Positions 44,163-52,709 of a DNA stretch of 64,000 nucleotides are shown here, piece by piece. Every line of letters starts with the position of its first letter. Position 1 is the stretch's first letter. The translations under genes were made by a program, and so were the position numbers. Source of the DNA: Rhizobiaceae bacterium. Its GTDB lineage: Bacteria > Pseudomonadota > Alphaproteobacteria > Rhizobiales > Rhizobiaceae. The stretch is taken from contig JAEPOG010000005.1 of assembly GCA_017643025.1 (NCBI GenBank), positions 124,001-188,000 of the forward strand, written 5' to 3'. The notes under the pieces are model-generated. The model was not told the origin of the DNA, did not search any database, and saw only the letters and a list, made by a program, of their open reading frames with translations.

Positions 44163-45684
44163 GGCCGGCGCTAGTGCCTTGGGTTACCGATTCTCTCAGG
44201 CACAATACACGTCAGGCATAGGCGAACCAGTGGCTTCCAGTGTCTCGCCGACGGTTGCTGAACCTGGAGGCAAGGGCTCGGGCCGCACCCCTTTGCCTTG
44301 GTTGAACGATGGCGAAGTTGCGGCCGAAAATGAAAGGCTCCGCAGGCGCGTAGCCGACCTGACTGCCGAGCGCGACTACCTTGTCCCGCACTTTGCCCGT
44401 GCACACGACAACTCGGTGCGTTGCCTTTCGGGCGGGCCGCTTCTCAATCAGCACGTCGATGTTCCCGTCCTTGCACTGATGGAGATGCGCATCGAGGCGA
44501 GCGCCGTCTCGGGTCTGTTGTCCGAAGACGTTTCGTTCGAGTCCGCGATGCTGGCTCCACAAACGTTGATCTGGCTTCGATCCTCGACATTGCAGTTGAC
44601 GGGGAGACGCTTTCGGTCGTGCTGGCGGACGAGCCCGCCGGCCCGAGGCCCGTGGATATCCTGCTGACCGTCAAACGCGCTGATGAAGTTTGTTCGCTCG
44701 ACCTCAGGTTGACCTTCTTCCCGTCGGCGCAGCCTTCAATCGACGGGTATGACCTTGTCGGCGTCGTCGGTAGGAGCGGCATGGGATACGGGACGTTCTC
44801 GCTACCCTACGGAACCGACTATCATGACGGTATCCTGTACGTTTCCGACTGCTCAAACGAGATCGTGCAGTGGTTTTCAGAGAGCGGAATGTTCCTGGGC
44901 GGATTCAGCGGTTTCGGCTCACGAATTGGGTTGCTCGATCATGAGGGGAAAATAAGGTGGATCTCCGCCAATGCGGATGACGATCAATTCGCATGGAACA
45001 GGCCCTACTATATCGAGCACGACGAAGTCGCCGATCGGTTCGTGGTGTCCAATCGCGGGGCCAATGAACTGGCGTTCGTTTCGATGGATGGTCGCAAACT
45101 TGGCGTAGTCGGCGGCGTACTGGACTATCCGCACGAAGTGGCGGTCGATCACGAAGGCAATATCTACGTCGCCGACACGAACAACCACAGCCTGTTCATC
45201 TATCGCGGTGAAGATCTCACGCCGAAGCGCCTCAATTTCCCGGAAAGCTATGGCCTGCCGAAAACCGTCGCTGTCAATCGCGACGGTAGGCTGGCTGTAG
45301 GGTTCGTGGGGGCGGGTGCGGCATCTGCTGTTGCTCGACCCGAACAGCGACGGGCAGGCCCCGGCAAGGGTTGCGCCGTCAGTCGAGGATGACGTGATGC
45401 ACGTCGCAGCCCGGCCGCAGCCGGTAACCGAACACGCGCCATCGACTGCTGCGATTTATTCCCAGTTCTGCGCCAGCTGTCATGACGACGGTCAGTATGG
45501 CGCGCCCGTCAGGGGAAACATCGAGGACTGGGACCGGTTTCCTCGCGACAGGAGGCAACTGCTTGAGCTAGCCATCGCCGGCAACAAAGCTATGATTCCG
45601 CGAGGCGGCTGCGCGGACTGCTCGGATGAGCAGCTCCTGGAGCTGATTGAGTTTGTCATTCCTCAATCCTGGGCCGAGCAATGA
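44122..45684 (+). pseudogene. NHL-repeat protein with C-terminal cytochrome c domain, split by two frame changes
   Basis: Read as three pieces in two frames this would be one exported protein of about 520 residues. Piece one (44122 to about 44560) has a signal segment (SLGSLAFCFVMAGASALGY) and a short coiled coil (ENERLRRRVADLTAERDYL). Piece two (about 44530-45318) has NHL-type blades (DYHDGILYVSDCSNEIVQWF, YPHEVAVDHEGNIYVADTNN). Piece three (about 45303-45684) is a class I cytochrome c with the heme site CASCH and a later Met in AMIPRGGCADCSDEQ. The first change needs one base added or two lost; the second lies at a run of five G residues (45308-45312). The two cancel in frame. It may be a decayed gene or a sequencing error. 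Confidence 0.7.
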
Positions 45685-45688
45685 CCGG

Positions 45689-46771
45689 TCAGGCGCTGAG
45701 CACCTTCAAGATGGCTTCCGCCGCATGGCCGTCGCCATAGGGCATCGCCTGTTTGCCGCCGCCCGATGCAAGGGCCGCATCGATTGCCTCGCTGATCGCA
45801 CCGCTTGTGATGGAAGCCGGCAGCCTGTTCCAGCCATGTTCGACGAGCTCCACCCATTCGGTCTCGTCGCGCACGGTGACGCACGGCACGCCGTGGAAGA
45901 AGGCTTCCTTCTGCAGTCCGCCTGAATCGGTCACGGCGAGTTTGGCGCCTGCCAGCAAAGTGGCCATGTCAAAGAAACCGACGGGATCGATTGTCATCAA
46001 CCGCTCCAGCGCCTTTCCGGCCTCGGAGTCGCCGGCGATCGTCTTTCGCGTTCGCGGGTGGAGCGGCAGCACGACATTCATCTGGGCTGACAGTTCGGCG
46101 AGCGCCTCGAGGATGGCGAGGAGCCTATCCGGATCGTCTGTGTTTTCCTGACGATGGATGGTCGCGACTGCGTAGCCTTTGTCGCTCAATCCCAGCCCTT
46201 TCGCGATATCCGTACGCCGTCCCGGGTTGTCGATGATCAGCCGCGAGACGTCGTACATGACATCGCCGACCATGTGCACCTTGTCGCCGCCAATGCCTTC
46301 GCTCGCCAGGTTGTGTACAGCCGTCTCGGTCGGCGCGAACAGCCATGTCGCCAGGTGGTCGGATACGACACGGTTTATCTCTTCAGGCATGCGCCGGTTG
46401 AACGAGCGCAGCCCGGCCTCGACATGCGCCACCGGGACATGCAGCTTCGCGGCCGCGAGGCTGCCGGCGAGCGTCGAGTTCGTATCGCCATAGACGAGGC
46501 AGACATCCGGCTTCTCGGCGATCAGCGCTTCCTCGATTGCAATGAGCTGGCGGCCCGTCATGTCGCCGTGCCGGCCGCCGCCGAGGTCGAACCTGTACTT
46601 CGGCTCGGCCAGCCTGAGGTCGCGGAAGAACACGGCCGACATGTTGTCGTCGTAGTGCTGGCCGGTGTGGAGCAGAACTTCCTGCACGCCGTTCGCCCTG
46701 GCGACGGCATGCGACAGAGCGATCGCCTTGATGAATTGCGGGCGCGCGCCGATGACGGTGAGGATTTTCAC
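45689..46771 (-). CDS. UDP-N-acetylglucosamine 2-epimerase (non-hydrolysing), WecB/WbpI type
   Basis: A 360-residue GT-B-fold epimerase. It begins KILTVIGARPQFIKAIALSHAV and contains VYGDTNSTLAGSLAAAKL, HVEAGLRSFNRRMPEEINRVVSDH and the allosteric or active-site block TDSGGLQKEAFFHGVPCVTVR. WecB acts on UDP-GlcNAc and WbpI on UDP-GlcNAc3NAcA, giving the manno form; the presence of WbpA, B, D and E homologues argues for the WbpI role. The GTG at 46771 overlaps the stop of the upstream glycosyltransferase gene by four bases. Its stop and that of the NHL/cytochrome gene form the palindrome TGACCGGTCA. Confidence 0.9.
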   Translation of the reverse strand: MKILTVIGARPQFIKAIALSHAVARANGVQEVLLHTGQHYDDNMSAVFFRDLRLAEPKYRFDLGGGRHGDMTGRQLIAIEEALIAEKPDVCLVYGDTNSTLAGSLAAAKLHVPVAHVEAGLRSFNRRMPEEINRVVSDHLATWLFAPTETAVHNLASEGIGGDKVHMVGDVMYDVSRLIIDNPGRRTDIAKGLGLSDKGYAVATIHRQENTDDPDRLLAILEALAELSAQMNVVLPLHPRTRKTIAGDSEAGKALERLMTIDPVGFFDMATLLAGAKLAVTDSGGLQKEAFFHGVPCVTVRDETEWVELVEHGWNRLPASITSGAISEAIDAALASGGGKQAMPYGDGHAAEAILKVLSA

Positions 46772-48030
46772 GGTAACGTCGACCCTTTGTCGCTCACACG
46801 GCTCTGCGACATTCGAGCGATTTCGTCCAGCTTCCGGACGGCCTTTTCGAATACGACGTTTTCTTCGAACGTGTCGTCGAACACCTTGACGACGTTGCGT
46901 TTGAGTTCCGCGAGCCGCTCGGGCGCGCCGGCAAGTTCGGAGATTGCGCGCGCCAGTTCTTCCGGGCGCGCTGGAACCCACACCCCGCAATTCCGGTTCT
47001 CCACGAGGCTGCGCACTTCACCCTCCGTACAGGTCAGAACGGGCAGCCCGCCGGCAAAATATTCCACGCATTTGTTGGGGATCGACTTGTGGAAATCGGC
47101 GCGGTCGTAGGGCAGCGCACCGAAGTCCGATTCGCGCATGACGGCGTGAAGTTCGGCGGCACCAACCCAGCCCAGCAATTCCACGTTGGGGAGGTCGGCG
47201 GCGCGCGCCTTCAGTCCGGCTTCGGCGTCGCCGGCGCCACAGATCGAGAGCCTGGCCTTCACACCATGTTCGTTCAACAACCTGAACGCGTCGATCAGCA
47301 CCTCGATATTGCTTCGTTGCGAAAGCGAACCGAGGAAACAGAGGCGAAGGCCGTCGGCTGCTGGATCGTGCTCCACGGCAGCGGTTTGATGCACGACATT
47401 GCTGCGCCGGTAGCTGAACGGGAACCAGAAATCGGCCTCGTGCGGCTCGCGCCCTGCTTTCGCGACGCCCCAACCCATCGCTGTTTCGGTCATGCCCGAA
47501 ATCGCGGTGGCGCGCCGCAACGTCCGTCTGGCGGCGCGCTCCAAGGGGTAGAAGGCTAGGGGGGCGAGGGGACGCAGCGGAGCCGGGAGCATTTCCGAAA
47601 AGATGTCTGGCCAGAAATCGCGGATGTCGATGACAACGGGAATACCGCGCGGCTCGGCAAAGTTCAGCAACTCGCGGCAAAGCTCTTCTATCGGATAGGA
47701 AGCGAGGATGACATCCGGCGCTTCATGGTCGCCGGCGATGGCCTTGAAGGACCTGGCGATATCGCCGTGGTTGCGAAAGCGCGAATAGGAAATTGTGCGA
47801 TCGTAGTGCCGCCCGGCGAGCGCGACGATCTTGTAGTTCGGATTGACCTCGTAGGTGGTGGTTGTGTCGGACCGTAGCCGCCGCTGGTAGTGATCCATCG
47901 TGCCGGTCCAGAACACGACGTCGTGCCCATGGCCGGCCAGCCAGTGTGCGAACTGCCCGCTGCGGAGCAGGCGGGGCGAGCCATCATCGACAGGCAGCGG
48001 CTCGCCGACCGTGGCTAGCCAGATGCGCAT
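46768..48030 (-). CDS. Glycosyltransferase family 4
   Basis: A 420-residue GT-B enzyme started at the ATG at 48030 (MRIWLATVGEPLPVDDG) with GGGCGGG upstream. Features include RSGQFAHWLAGHGHDVVFWT at the donor side of the N-terminal domain, DIRDFWPDIFSEML, LRLCFLGSLSQRSNIEVLIDA and the SIPNKCVEYFAGGLPVLTCTEG nucleotide-binding block. The nearby epimerase and WbpE-like aminotransferase on the same strand suggest it transfers a ManNAc uronic-acid type sugar, as WbpJ or WbpH does in Pseudomonas; this is inference. Confidence 0.9.
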   Translation of the reverse strand: MRIWLATVGEPLPVDDGSPRLLRSGQFAHWLAGHGHDVVFWTGTMDHYQRRLRSDTTTTYEVNPNYKIVALAGRHYDRTISYSRFRNHGDIARSFKAIAGDHEAPDVILASYPIEELCRELLNFAEPRGIPVVIDIRDFWPDIFSEMLPAPLRPLAPLAFYPLERAARRTLRRATAISGMTETAMGWGVAKAGREPHEADFWFPFSYRRSNVVHQTAAVEHDPAADGLRLCFLGSLSQRSNIEVLIDAFRLLNEHGVKARLSICGAGDAEAGLKARAADLPNVELLGWVGAAELHAVMRESDFGALPYDRADFHKSIPNKCVEYFAGGLPVLTCTEGEVRSLVENRNCGVWVPARPEELARAISELAGAPERLAELKRNVVKVFDDTFEENVVFEKAVRKLDEIARMSQSRVSDKGSTLP

Positions 48031-48052
48031 GTCGCCCGCCCCGAGGCAGCCG

Positions 48053-49168
48053 CTACACGACCGCCTCGATGACCTTCTCCTGCACCTGCGCGCCCAGATA
48101 AGGGTGCATCGGCAGGCTGATGACACGCTTGGCGAGGTCGTCGCTGACCGGCAGGCCGTCCGGATCGCGCGGGTATGACCGGAAGGCGGTCTGCGCGTGC
48201 AGCGGGATCGGATAGTAGATCGCTGTCGGGATGCCGGCGGCCTTCGCCTTTTCCTGCACCTCGGCGCGTTCGGCCTCCGACTTCGTCTTGATCGTATACT
48301 GCGCCCATGTGCTGGTCAGTCCTTCCGGCACGATCGGCGTCTCGTAGCGGCCCTTCAGGCCCTCCGCGTAACGTCGCGCAACGTTCTGCCGCTCCTCGAT
48401 CTCGTCGGGGAAGATCGCCAGCTTCTCGATCAATATTGCAGCCTGCAGCGTGTCGAGCCGGCTGTTCATGCCGATGCGCTCGTTGTCGTATTTGTGCGAG
48501 CCCTTGCCATGGATGCGGTAGGAGTCGATCAGCGCCGCGAGTTCGTCGTCCTCCGTGAAGATTGCGCCGCCGTCGCCGTAGCAGCCGAGCGGCTTGGCCG
48601 GGAAGAACGACGTCGTTGTGATGTCGCCGATCGAGCCGACGGTTCGGCCATGATAGCCGGCGCCGAAGCCCTGCGCCGCATCGTCGATCACCGCGATGCC
48701 GTTCTCCCGCGCAACAGGAATGATCGCATCGAAATCGGCCGCCAGCCCGAAAAGGTCGACTGGGATCACTGCCTTCGGGTTCAGGCCCTCCGCCTTGGCA
48801 TGCGCGATGGCGCGCTTGAAGCTCTCCACGTCCATGTTGAAGGTGTCGGGCAGCACGTCGACGAAGACCGGCGTTGCGCCGATGAAGGGAACCACCTCGG
48901 CGGTCGCGGCGAAGGTGAAGGACGGGACAAGAATCGCGTCGCCCGCTTTCACGCCAAGCGCCATCAACGCCAGCGACAGAGCGTCTGTGCCGTTGGCGCA
49001 GGAGAGCGTGTGCTTCGCCCCGCAGAACGCGCCCAGCTGCTCCTCGAACTGCTTCACTTCGGGACCCATGATGTAGGCGCCCTCGTCGAGCACCCGCGCG
49101 ATAGCGCTGTCGAGGCGGCCGCGAATCCGAGCCTGCTGCGCGGCGAGGTCGATAAAGGGCATGGTCAT
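48053..49168 (-). CDS. DegT/DnrJ/EryC1 aminotransferase, WbpE-like
   Basis: A 371-residue PLP aminotransferase. The internal-aldimine Lys is in TTTSFFPAKPLGCYGDGGA (about residue 188), a stretch very close to WbpE, and PLP contacts lie in CANGTDALSLAL and VIDDAAQGFGAGYHG. WbpE transfers an amino group from glutamate to C3 of the 3-keto UDP-GlcNAcA made by WbpB. It is the first gene of a minus-strand run with the GT4 and epimerase genes and faces the WbpA-like gene across a 245-base divergent promoter region. Confidence 0.92.
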   Translation of the reverse strand: MTMPFIDLAAQQARIRGRLDSAIARVLDEGAYIMGPEVKQFEEQLGAFCGAKHTLSCANGTDALSLALMALGVKAGDAILVPSFTFAATAEVVPFIGATPVFVDVLPDTFNMDVESFKRAIAHAKAEGLNPKAVIPVDLFGLAADFDAIIPVARENGIAVIDDAAQGFGAGYHGRTVGSIGDITTTSFFPAKPLGCYGDGGAIFTEDDELAALIDSYRIHGKGSHKYDNERIGMNSRLDTLQAAILIEKLAIFPDEIEERQNVARRYAEGLKGRYETPIVPEGLTSTWAQYTIKTKSEAERAEVQEKAKAAGIPTAIYYPIPLHAQTAFRSYPRDPDGLPVSDDLAKRVISLPMHPYLGAQVQEKVIEAVV

Positions 49169-49413
49169 GTCGGTGGGCGCCTTTCGAAGCGAAAGAGTGA
49201 CTCCCCGCGAACGCGGGACGAGGCGCTGTTATCATGCGCGGCGGAAATGCCGCAACCTCGCGGCGCGCACGTTTGCAGGCGGCTTCTGTAACATTTGTGA
49301 AGTTGTTCCGTCCGGCTGACCTGCACGAGAAATTGCACAGTCGGCGTTCGCTTTACACTCCACCAGTGTTCGACTATTGGACGGTCGTCCTCCCGCCTTA
49401 CCAGAGCTTTGTC
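49169..49413. promoter_or_regulatory. Divergent promoter region between the WbpE-like and WbpA-like genes
   Basis: No gene is seen in these 245 bases. An inverted repeat CCCGCG-AA-CGCGGG lies at 49204-49217, immediately after a GANTC methylation site (GACTC, 49199-49203). The region should contain promoters for both halves of the Wbp pathway, and the repeat is a candidate regulator site. Confidence 0.45.
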
Positions 49414-50676
49414 ATGAAGATTGGGATCATCGGTCTCGGCTACGTCGGTTTGCCGCTCGCGCTCCATTTCGCCGAGGCGGGAACGGATGTGCTGGGTTTC
49501 GACATCGATGAGGACAAGGTTTCGCTCATCAATGGCGGTGGCAGTCCGATCCGTTACATCGAAGGCAGCCGGGTCGCCGCGGCGCGCGACAAGCTGACGG
49601 CAAGCAGCGACCCCGCAGGACTGTCGGACGTCGATGGCATCATCATCTGCGTGCCGACGCCGCTGACGCATCAGCGCGAACCCGACATGACCTTCATCGT
49701 GTCGACGCTGGAACTCATCGGGCCGCATTTGCGCAAGGGCCAGCTGATTTCGCTGGAAAGCACGACCTATCCCGGCACGACGGACGAGGTTGTCGCCGGC
49801 GCCGTGAAGAAGCGCGGCTTCGAGGTCGGCAAGGACATCTTCATCGTCTATTCGCCGGAGCGCGAGGACCCGGGCAACGCCAAATACAACGCCGCGACAA
49901 TCCCCAAGGTCATCGGCGGGATGACGCCGGCCTGCCTGGCGCGCGGCAAGGAAATCTATTCGGTCATCGTCGAGCAGCTTGTCGAGGTTTCCTCCACGCG
50001 TGCGGCCGAGATGACCAAGCTACTGGAGAACATCCACCGCTCGGTCAACATCAGCCTCGTCAACGAGATGAAGATCGTCGCCAACAAGATGGGCGTCGAC
50101 ATTTTCGAGGTGATCGATGCGGCCGCCACCAAGCCGTTCGGTTTCACCGCCTTCTATCCGGGGCCGGGGCTGGGCGGCCATTGCATCCCGATCGACCCGT
50201 TCTACCTTGCCTGGAAAGCGCGCGAATACGGGCTCAACACGCGCTTCATCGAGCTGTCGGGCGAGATCGACAACGACATTCGCGGCTGGGTTCTTGGCCG
50301 CATCACCGATGCCCTGAACAGTCGCAAGAAGGCGCTCAATGGCAGCCGCGTCCACTTCCTTGGGATCGCCTACAAGAAGAACGTCGACGACGCACGCGAG
50401 TCGCCGTCGATCTGGTTGATGGAAGCGGTGAAGGAGAAGGGCGGCATCGTGTCCTACACCGATCCGCATCTGCCGCGCTTCCCGAAGATGCGCGAACATC
50501 ACCTCGATCTCGCCAGCGAGGAACTGACGCCGGAGTTCCTCAAGAGCGTGGACTGCGTTGTCGTCGCGACCGACCATGACGCTTTCGACTATGACGAGAT
50601 CGCGCGGCACGCCCCGTTGGTCGTCGATACGCGCGGCCGCTACCGCAAATCTGCGCCCAACATCTTCGAAGCCTGA
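49414..50676 (+). CDS. Nucleotide-sugar 6-dehydrogenase, WbpA-like (UDP-GlcNAc dehydrogenase)
   Basis: A 420-residue NAD-dependent enzyme of the UDP-Glc/UDP-ManNAc dehydrogenase family, doing the four-electron oxidation of C6 to a carboxylate. The Rossmann loop is [21 protein letters not shown]. The central block [20 protein letters not shown] has the conserved Lys and Asn. The catalytic Cys is in [15 protein letters not shown]. The C-terminal domain has [18 protein letters not shown]. WbpA-type UDP-GlcNAc specificity is inferred from the locus. The ATG at 49414 matches the family start; the frame upstream is not conserved. Confidence 0.93.
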   Translation: MKIGIIGLGYVGLPLALHFAEAGTDVLGFDIDEDKVSLINGGGSPIRYIEGSRVAAARDKLTASSDPAGLSDVDGIIICVPTPLTHQREPDMTFIVSTLELIGPHLRKGQLISLESTTYPGTTDEVVAGAVKKRGFEVGKDIFIVYSPEREDPGNAKYNAATIPKVIGGMTPACLARGKEIYSVIVEQLVEVSSTRAAEMTKLLENIHRSVNISLVNEMKIVANKMGVDIFEVIDAAATKPFGFTAFYPGPGLGGHCIPIDPFYLAWKAREYGLNTRFIELSGEIDNDIRGWVLGRITDALNSRKKALNGSRVHFLGIAYKKNVDDARESPSIWLMEAVKEKGGIVSYTDPHLPRFPKMREHHLDLASEELTPEFLKSVDCVVVATDHDAFDYDEIARHAPLVVDTRGRYRKSAPNIFEA

Positions 50677-50690
50677 CCGGGGAGCCGGCC

Positions 50691-51467
50691 ATGCAACCGG
50701 ACTTCGAGGCCGTTACCGAACTGGCGGGTGAGGAAATATCCGCCGAGCAGCTCTTCCGGGTCTGCAACCGCTACTATTGGGCAGCCGAATATTGCCGCGG
50801 CAAGGATGTCTTCGAGGTCGCCTGCGGCACGGGACCGGGACTGGGCTATCTCGCCGGGATTGCGAAATCGGTGGTCGCCGGCGACATTTCGCAGCCGATC
50901 GTCAACCGCGCCAAGGCGCATTACGGCGAGCGGCTCGATATCCTTTGCATCGATGCAACCGATACCGGCCTGCCCGCCGCGAGTTTCGACGTCATCCTCA
51001 TTTTCGAGGCGCTTTACTACATCCCCGACCCGGCAAAGTTTGCCGCCGAGTGCCGCCGGCTCCTTCGTCCGGGCGGGGTGGTGCTGGTGTCGAACGCGAA
51101 CAAGGACCTGTTCGATTTCAACCCCAGCCCGTTCTCCCACGCCTATCATGGCGTCGTGGAACTGGGGGCGCTGTTCGCCGGCCATGGTTTTGAGACCGAG
51201 TTTTTCGGCAGCACGCCGGTCTCCACGGCGTCGCTGCGCCAGCGGATTTTGCGGCCAATCAAGGCGGCGGTGGTCCGGTTCAATCTGATGCCGCGCACCA
51301 TGGCGGGCAAAAAGCTGCTCAAGCGCCTGGTGTTCGGGCAGCCTGTTGCGATGCCGGCGGAGATCACCGCGACGATGGTTCCGCATGAAGAACCGACTCC
51401 GCTTGCATCCGGAAAGCCGGATCGCAGGCACAAGGTTATTTACTGCAAGGCGACGCTGAAGGACTGA
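50691..51467 (+). CDS. Class I SAM-dependent methyltransferase
   Basis: A 258-residue Rossmann methyltransferase with motif I VFEVACGTGPGLGYLAG, an acidic motif II region VVAGDISQPIVNRAK and DVILIFEALYYIPDP. A C-terminal basic domain follows. The ATG at 50691 has GGGGAG upstream, 15 bases after the WbpA stop. It heads an operon with an aminotransferase, an E1-type dehydrogenase pair and the initiating sugar transferase, so its likely substrate is a nucleotide sugar or glycan intermediate; the position methylated is unknown. Confidence 0.88.
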   Translation: MQPDFEAVTELAGEEISAEQLFRVCNRYYWAAEYCRGKDVFEVACGTGPGLGYLAGIAKSVVAGDISQPIVNRAKAHYGERLDILCIDATDTGLPAASFDVILIFEALYYIPDPAKFAAECRRLLRPGGVVLVSNANKDLFDFNPSPFSHAYHGVVELGALFAGHGFETEFFGSTPVSTASLRQRILRPIKAAVVRFNLMPRTMAGKKLLKRLVFGQPVAMPAEITATMVPHEEPTPLASGKPDRRHKVIYCKATLKD

Positions 51468-51584
51468 CGGGGCGCAGTGCCTGTCCGAAGGACAACGGCC
51501 CTGACAAATGGACGAATCTGGTCTAGTGAGCGGCCCGCAGCCGTTTCGCGGCCGTTCAGGCGACCGGTACTGAGGGATTATTTG

Positions 51585-52709
51585 ATGATGAAGGTACCGT
51601 TCTTCGACTGGGCAGGGCTTTATGCCGAAAAGGCCGACGAGTTCACCAGGATATTCCATGAAACGGCCTCGCGCGGCGGCTTCATTCTCCAGCGCGATGT
51701 CGAGGAATTCGAGGAGAACCTTGCCCGTTACGTTGGCGCGAAATACGCCGTCGGCGTTTCCGACGGAACCAATGCGATATTACTCGGCCTGCGCGCGAGC
51801 GGCATCCAGCCGGGCGACGAGATCATCATCGCCGGACATTCCTTCATCGCCGCCGCGCAGTCGATACATTTCGGCGGCGCAACGCCCGTTCCGGTCGAAC
51901 TCGACGAGCATGACTGGCTGATTGCGCCGGACGCGATCGAGGCGGCGATCACGCCGCGCACCCGCGCCATCATGCCCGTTCACGTCAACGGCCGCGTCTG
52001 CCGCATGGACGCCATTCTCGACATCGCCAAACGACACGGCCTCGAAGTGTTCGAGGATTCAGCCCAGGCCATGGGCGCGAAGTTCGACGGCCAGGGCGCG
52101 GGCACCATAGGCCGCTGGGGCACCTACAGCTTCTACCCGTCCAAGACGCTCGGCTGCTTCGGCGATGCCGGCGGCTTCGTGACCAACGACCCGGACATCT
52201 ACGAGCGCGTGCGCGCGATGCGGAACCACGGCGCGAACAAGGAAAAATCGATCCCGCTCGACGTCGATATCTGGGGCACCAACTGCCGGATGGACAACCT
52301 CCACGCGGCGATCCTGAACTTCAAGCTCGGCTACTACGATCAGGCGATCGCGCGCCGCCGCGAGATTGCGCAGCGCTATCACGACGCGCTCAAGGATGTT
52401 GAGGACGCGCGTCTGCCGCCGGCGCCCGACGCCGACAACCGCTATTTCGACATCTACCAGAACTACGAATTCTGCCATCCCGAGCGCGACGCGCTTCGCA
52501 AGCACCTTGCCGACGGCAATATCGGCACGATTATTCAGTGGGGCGGGTTCGGCATTCACCAGCTGAAGGGTCTCGGCATGCAGCGCGACCTGCCGAAGAC
52601 CGACCGCTTCTTCCGCGAGTCGCTCCTCCTGCCGCTCAACCACATCCTCAGCGACGAGCAGGTCGACCATGTCGTCGCGTCGCTCCATGCCTTTTTCGGA
52701 GGCAGATGA
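51585..52709 (+). CDS. DegT/DnrJ/EryC1 aminotransferase, second copy of the locus
   Basis: A 374-residue PLP aminotransferase distinct from the WbpE-like one. The Lys is in YSFYPSKTLGCFGDAGGFVTN, with VSDGTNAILLGLRA and VFEDSAQAMGAKFDG as PLP-binding blocks and a C-terminal GFGIHQLKGLGM. The family aminates keto-sugars, usually at C3 or C4. It starts at the ATG at 51585 with GAGGGA upstream, and its stop overlaps the start of the E1 alpha gene, so it is coupled to that pair. The substrate is unknown. Confidence 0.9.
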   Translation: MMKVPFFDWAGLYAEKADEFTRIFHETASRGGFILQRDVEEFEENLARYVGAKYAVGVSDGTNAILLGLRASGIQPGDEIIIAGHSFIAAAQSIHFGGATPVPVELDEHDWLIAPDAIEAAITPRTRAIMPVHVNGRVCRMDAILDIAKRHGLEVFEDSAQAMGAKFDGQGAGTIGRWGTYSFYPSKTLGCFGDAGGFVTNDPDIYERVRAMRNHGANKEKSIPLDVDIWGTNCRMDNLHAAILNFKLGYYDQAIARRREIAQRYHDALKDVEDARLPPAPDADNRYFDIYQNYEFCHPERDALRKHLADGNIGTIIQWGGFGIHQLKGLGMQRDLPKTDRFFRESLLLPLNHILSDEQVDHVVASLHAFFGGR

